Source: DAOMOP01 sp035444405 | GTDB taxonomy: Bacteria > Pseudomonadota > Gammaproteobacteria > Burkholderiales > Rhodocyclaceae | Direction of reading: 5' to 3' | Length of the DNA stretch: 5,155 bases | NCBI GenBank assembly: GCA_035444405.1 | Contig: DAOMOP010000247.1 | Span: 1-5,155, forward strand | Part shown: positions 5,111-5,155 of the stretch, one piece after another | Position numbering within the stretch: position 1 is the stretch's first letter | Layout: each line of letters opens with the position of its first letter | Notes under the pieces: generated by a model | Seen by the model: the letters and a program-made list of their open reading frames with translations, nothing else | What the model was told of the DNA's origin: nothing | Databases searched by the model: none | Made by a program: the position numbers and the translations under genes

Positions 5111-5155
5111 TCACTGAGCGGCGTCCTTCTCCAGCCTCCGTCCGCGCGGAACAAT
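5111..5155 (-). CDS. Possible C-terminal end of a convergent gene (partial)
   Basis: The minus strand is open from the window edge to a TGA at 5113-5111, giving the last 14 residues IVPRGRRLEKDAAQ. The composition is compatible with a hydrophilic protein tail, but 14 codons are too few to distinguish a gene from chance and no family is recognisable. The 60 bases between the phosphoketolase stop and this point hold no clear terminator; the only structure is a short GCGGG-CA-CCCGC hairpin. Confidence 0.2.
   Translation of the reverse strand: MVPRGRRLEKDAAQ

Overview
The window looks like the chromosome of a GC-rich bacterium, most likely a betaproteobacterium of the Rhodocyclales (Thauera/Azoarcus-like). 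That placement is inferred from phasin style, codon use and gene content; no 16S or other marker is present. It holds five protein genes supported by recognisable family motifs. Four are on the minus strand and one large gene is on the plus strand, divergent from them.

Minus strand, in the direction of transcription. First comes a classical PHA-granule phasin (1817-2371) whose C-terminal half carries a tandem 22-residue repeat. It is followed by a good intrinsic terminator (about 1754-1789). Next is a second, sequence-unrelated phasin-like protein (1103-1684), then an alternative oxidase, a non-proton-pumping di-iron quinol oxidase (445-1068). After a 226-base gap comes the start of a pyruvate dehydrogenase E1 alpha subunit (218 down to the window edge, truncated). 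The second phasin and the oxidase are probably co-transcribed. A 13-codon reading frame spans the gap between them exactly, with an ATGA stop/start overlap at each end.

Plus strand. A full-length (800 aa) xylulose-5-phosphate/fructose-6-phosphate phosphoketolase occupies 2648-5050. The 276-base divergent intergenic region (2372-2647) carries several inverted repeats, including a perfect 10-bp-arm hairpin about 30 bases before the phosphoketolase start. After the phosphoketolase only 105 bases remain. The minus-strand end of another gene may lie there, but the evidence is weak.

How the genes may work together (inference): all five touch the acetyl-CoA/redox node. Phosphoketolase makes acetyl-phosphate from sugar phosphates without decarboxylation or NADH formation. 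Pyruvate dehydrogenase makes acetyl-CoA plus NADH. The phasins coat polyhydroxyalkanoate granules, which store acetyl-CoA and reducing power. Alternative oxidase removes excess electrons from quinol without proton pumping. The arrangement suggests a carbon-overflow and redox-relief neighbourhood. No mobile elements, CRISPR arrays, tRNA or rRNA genes were seen.
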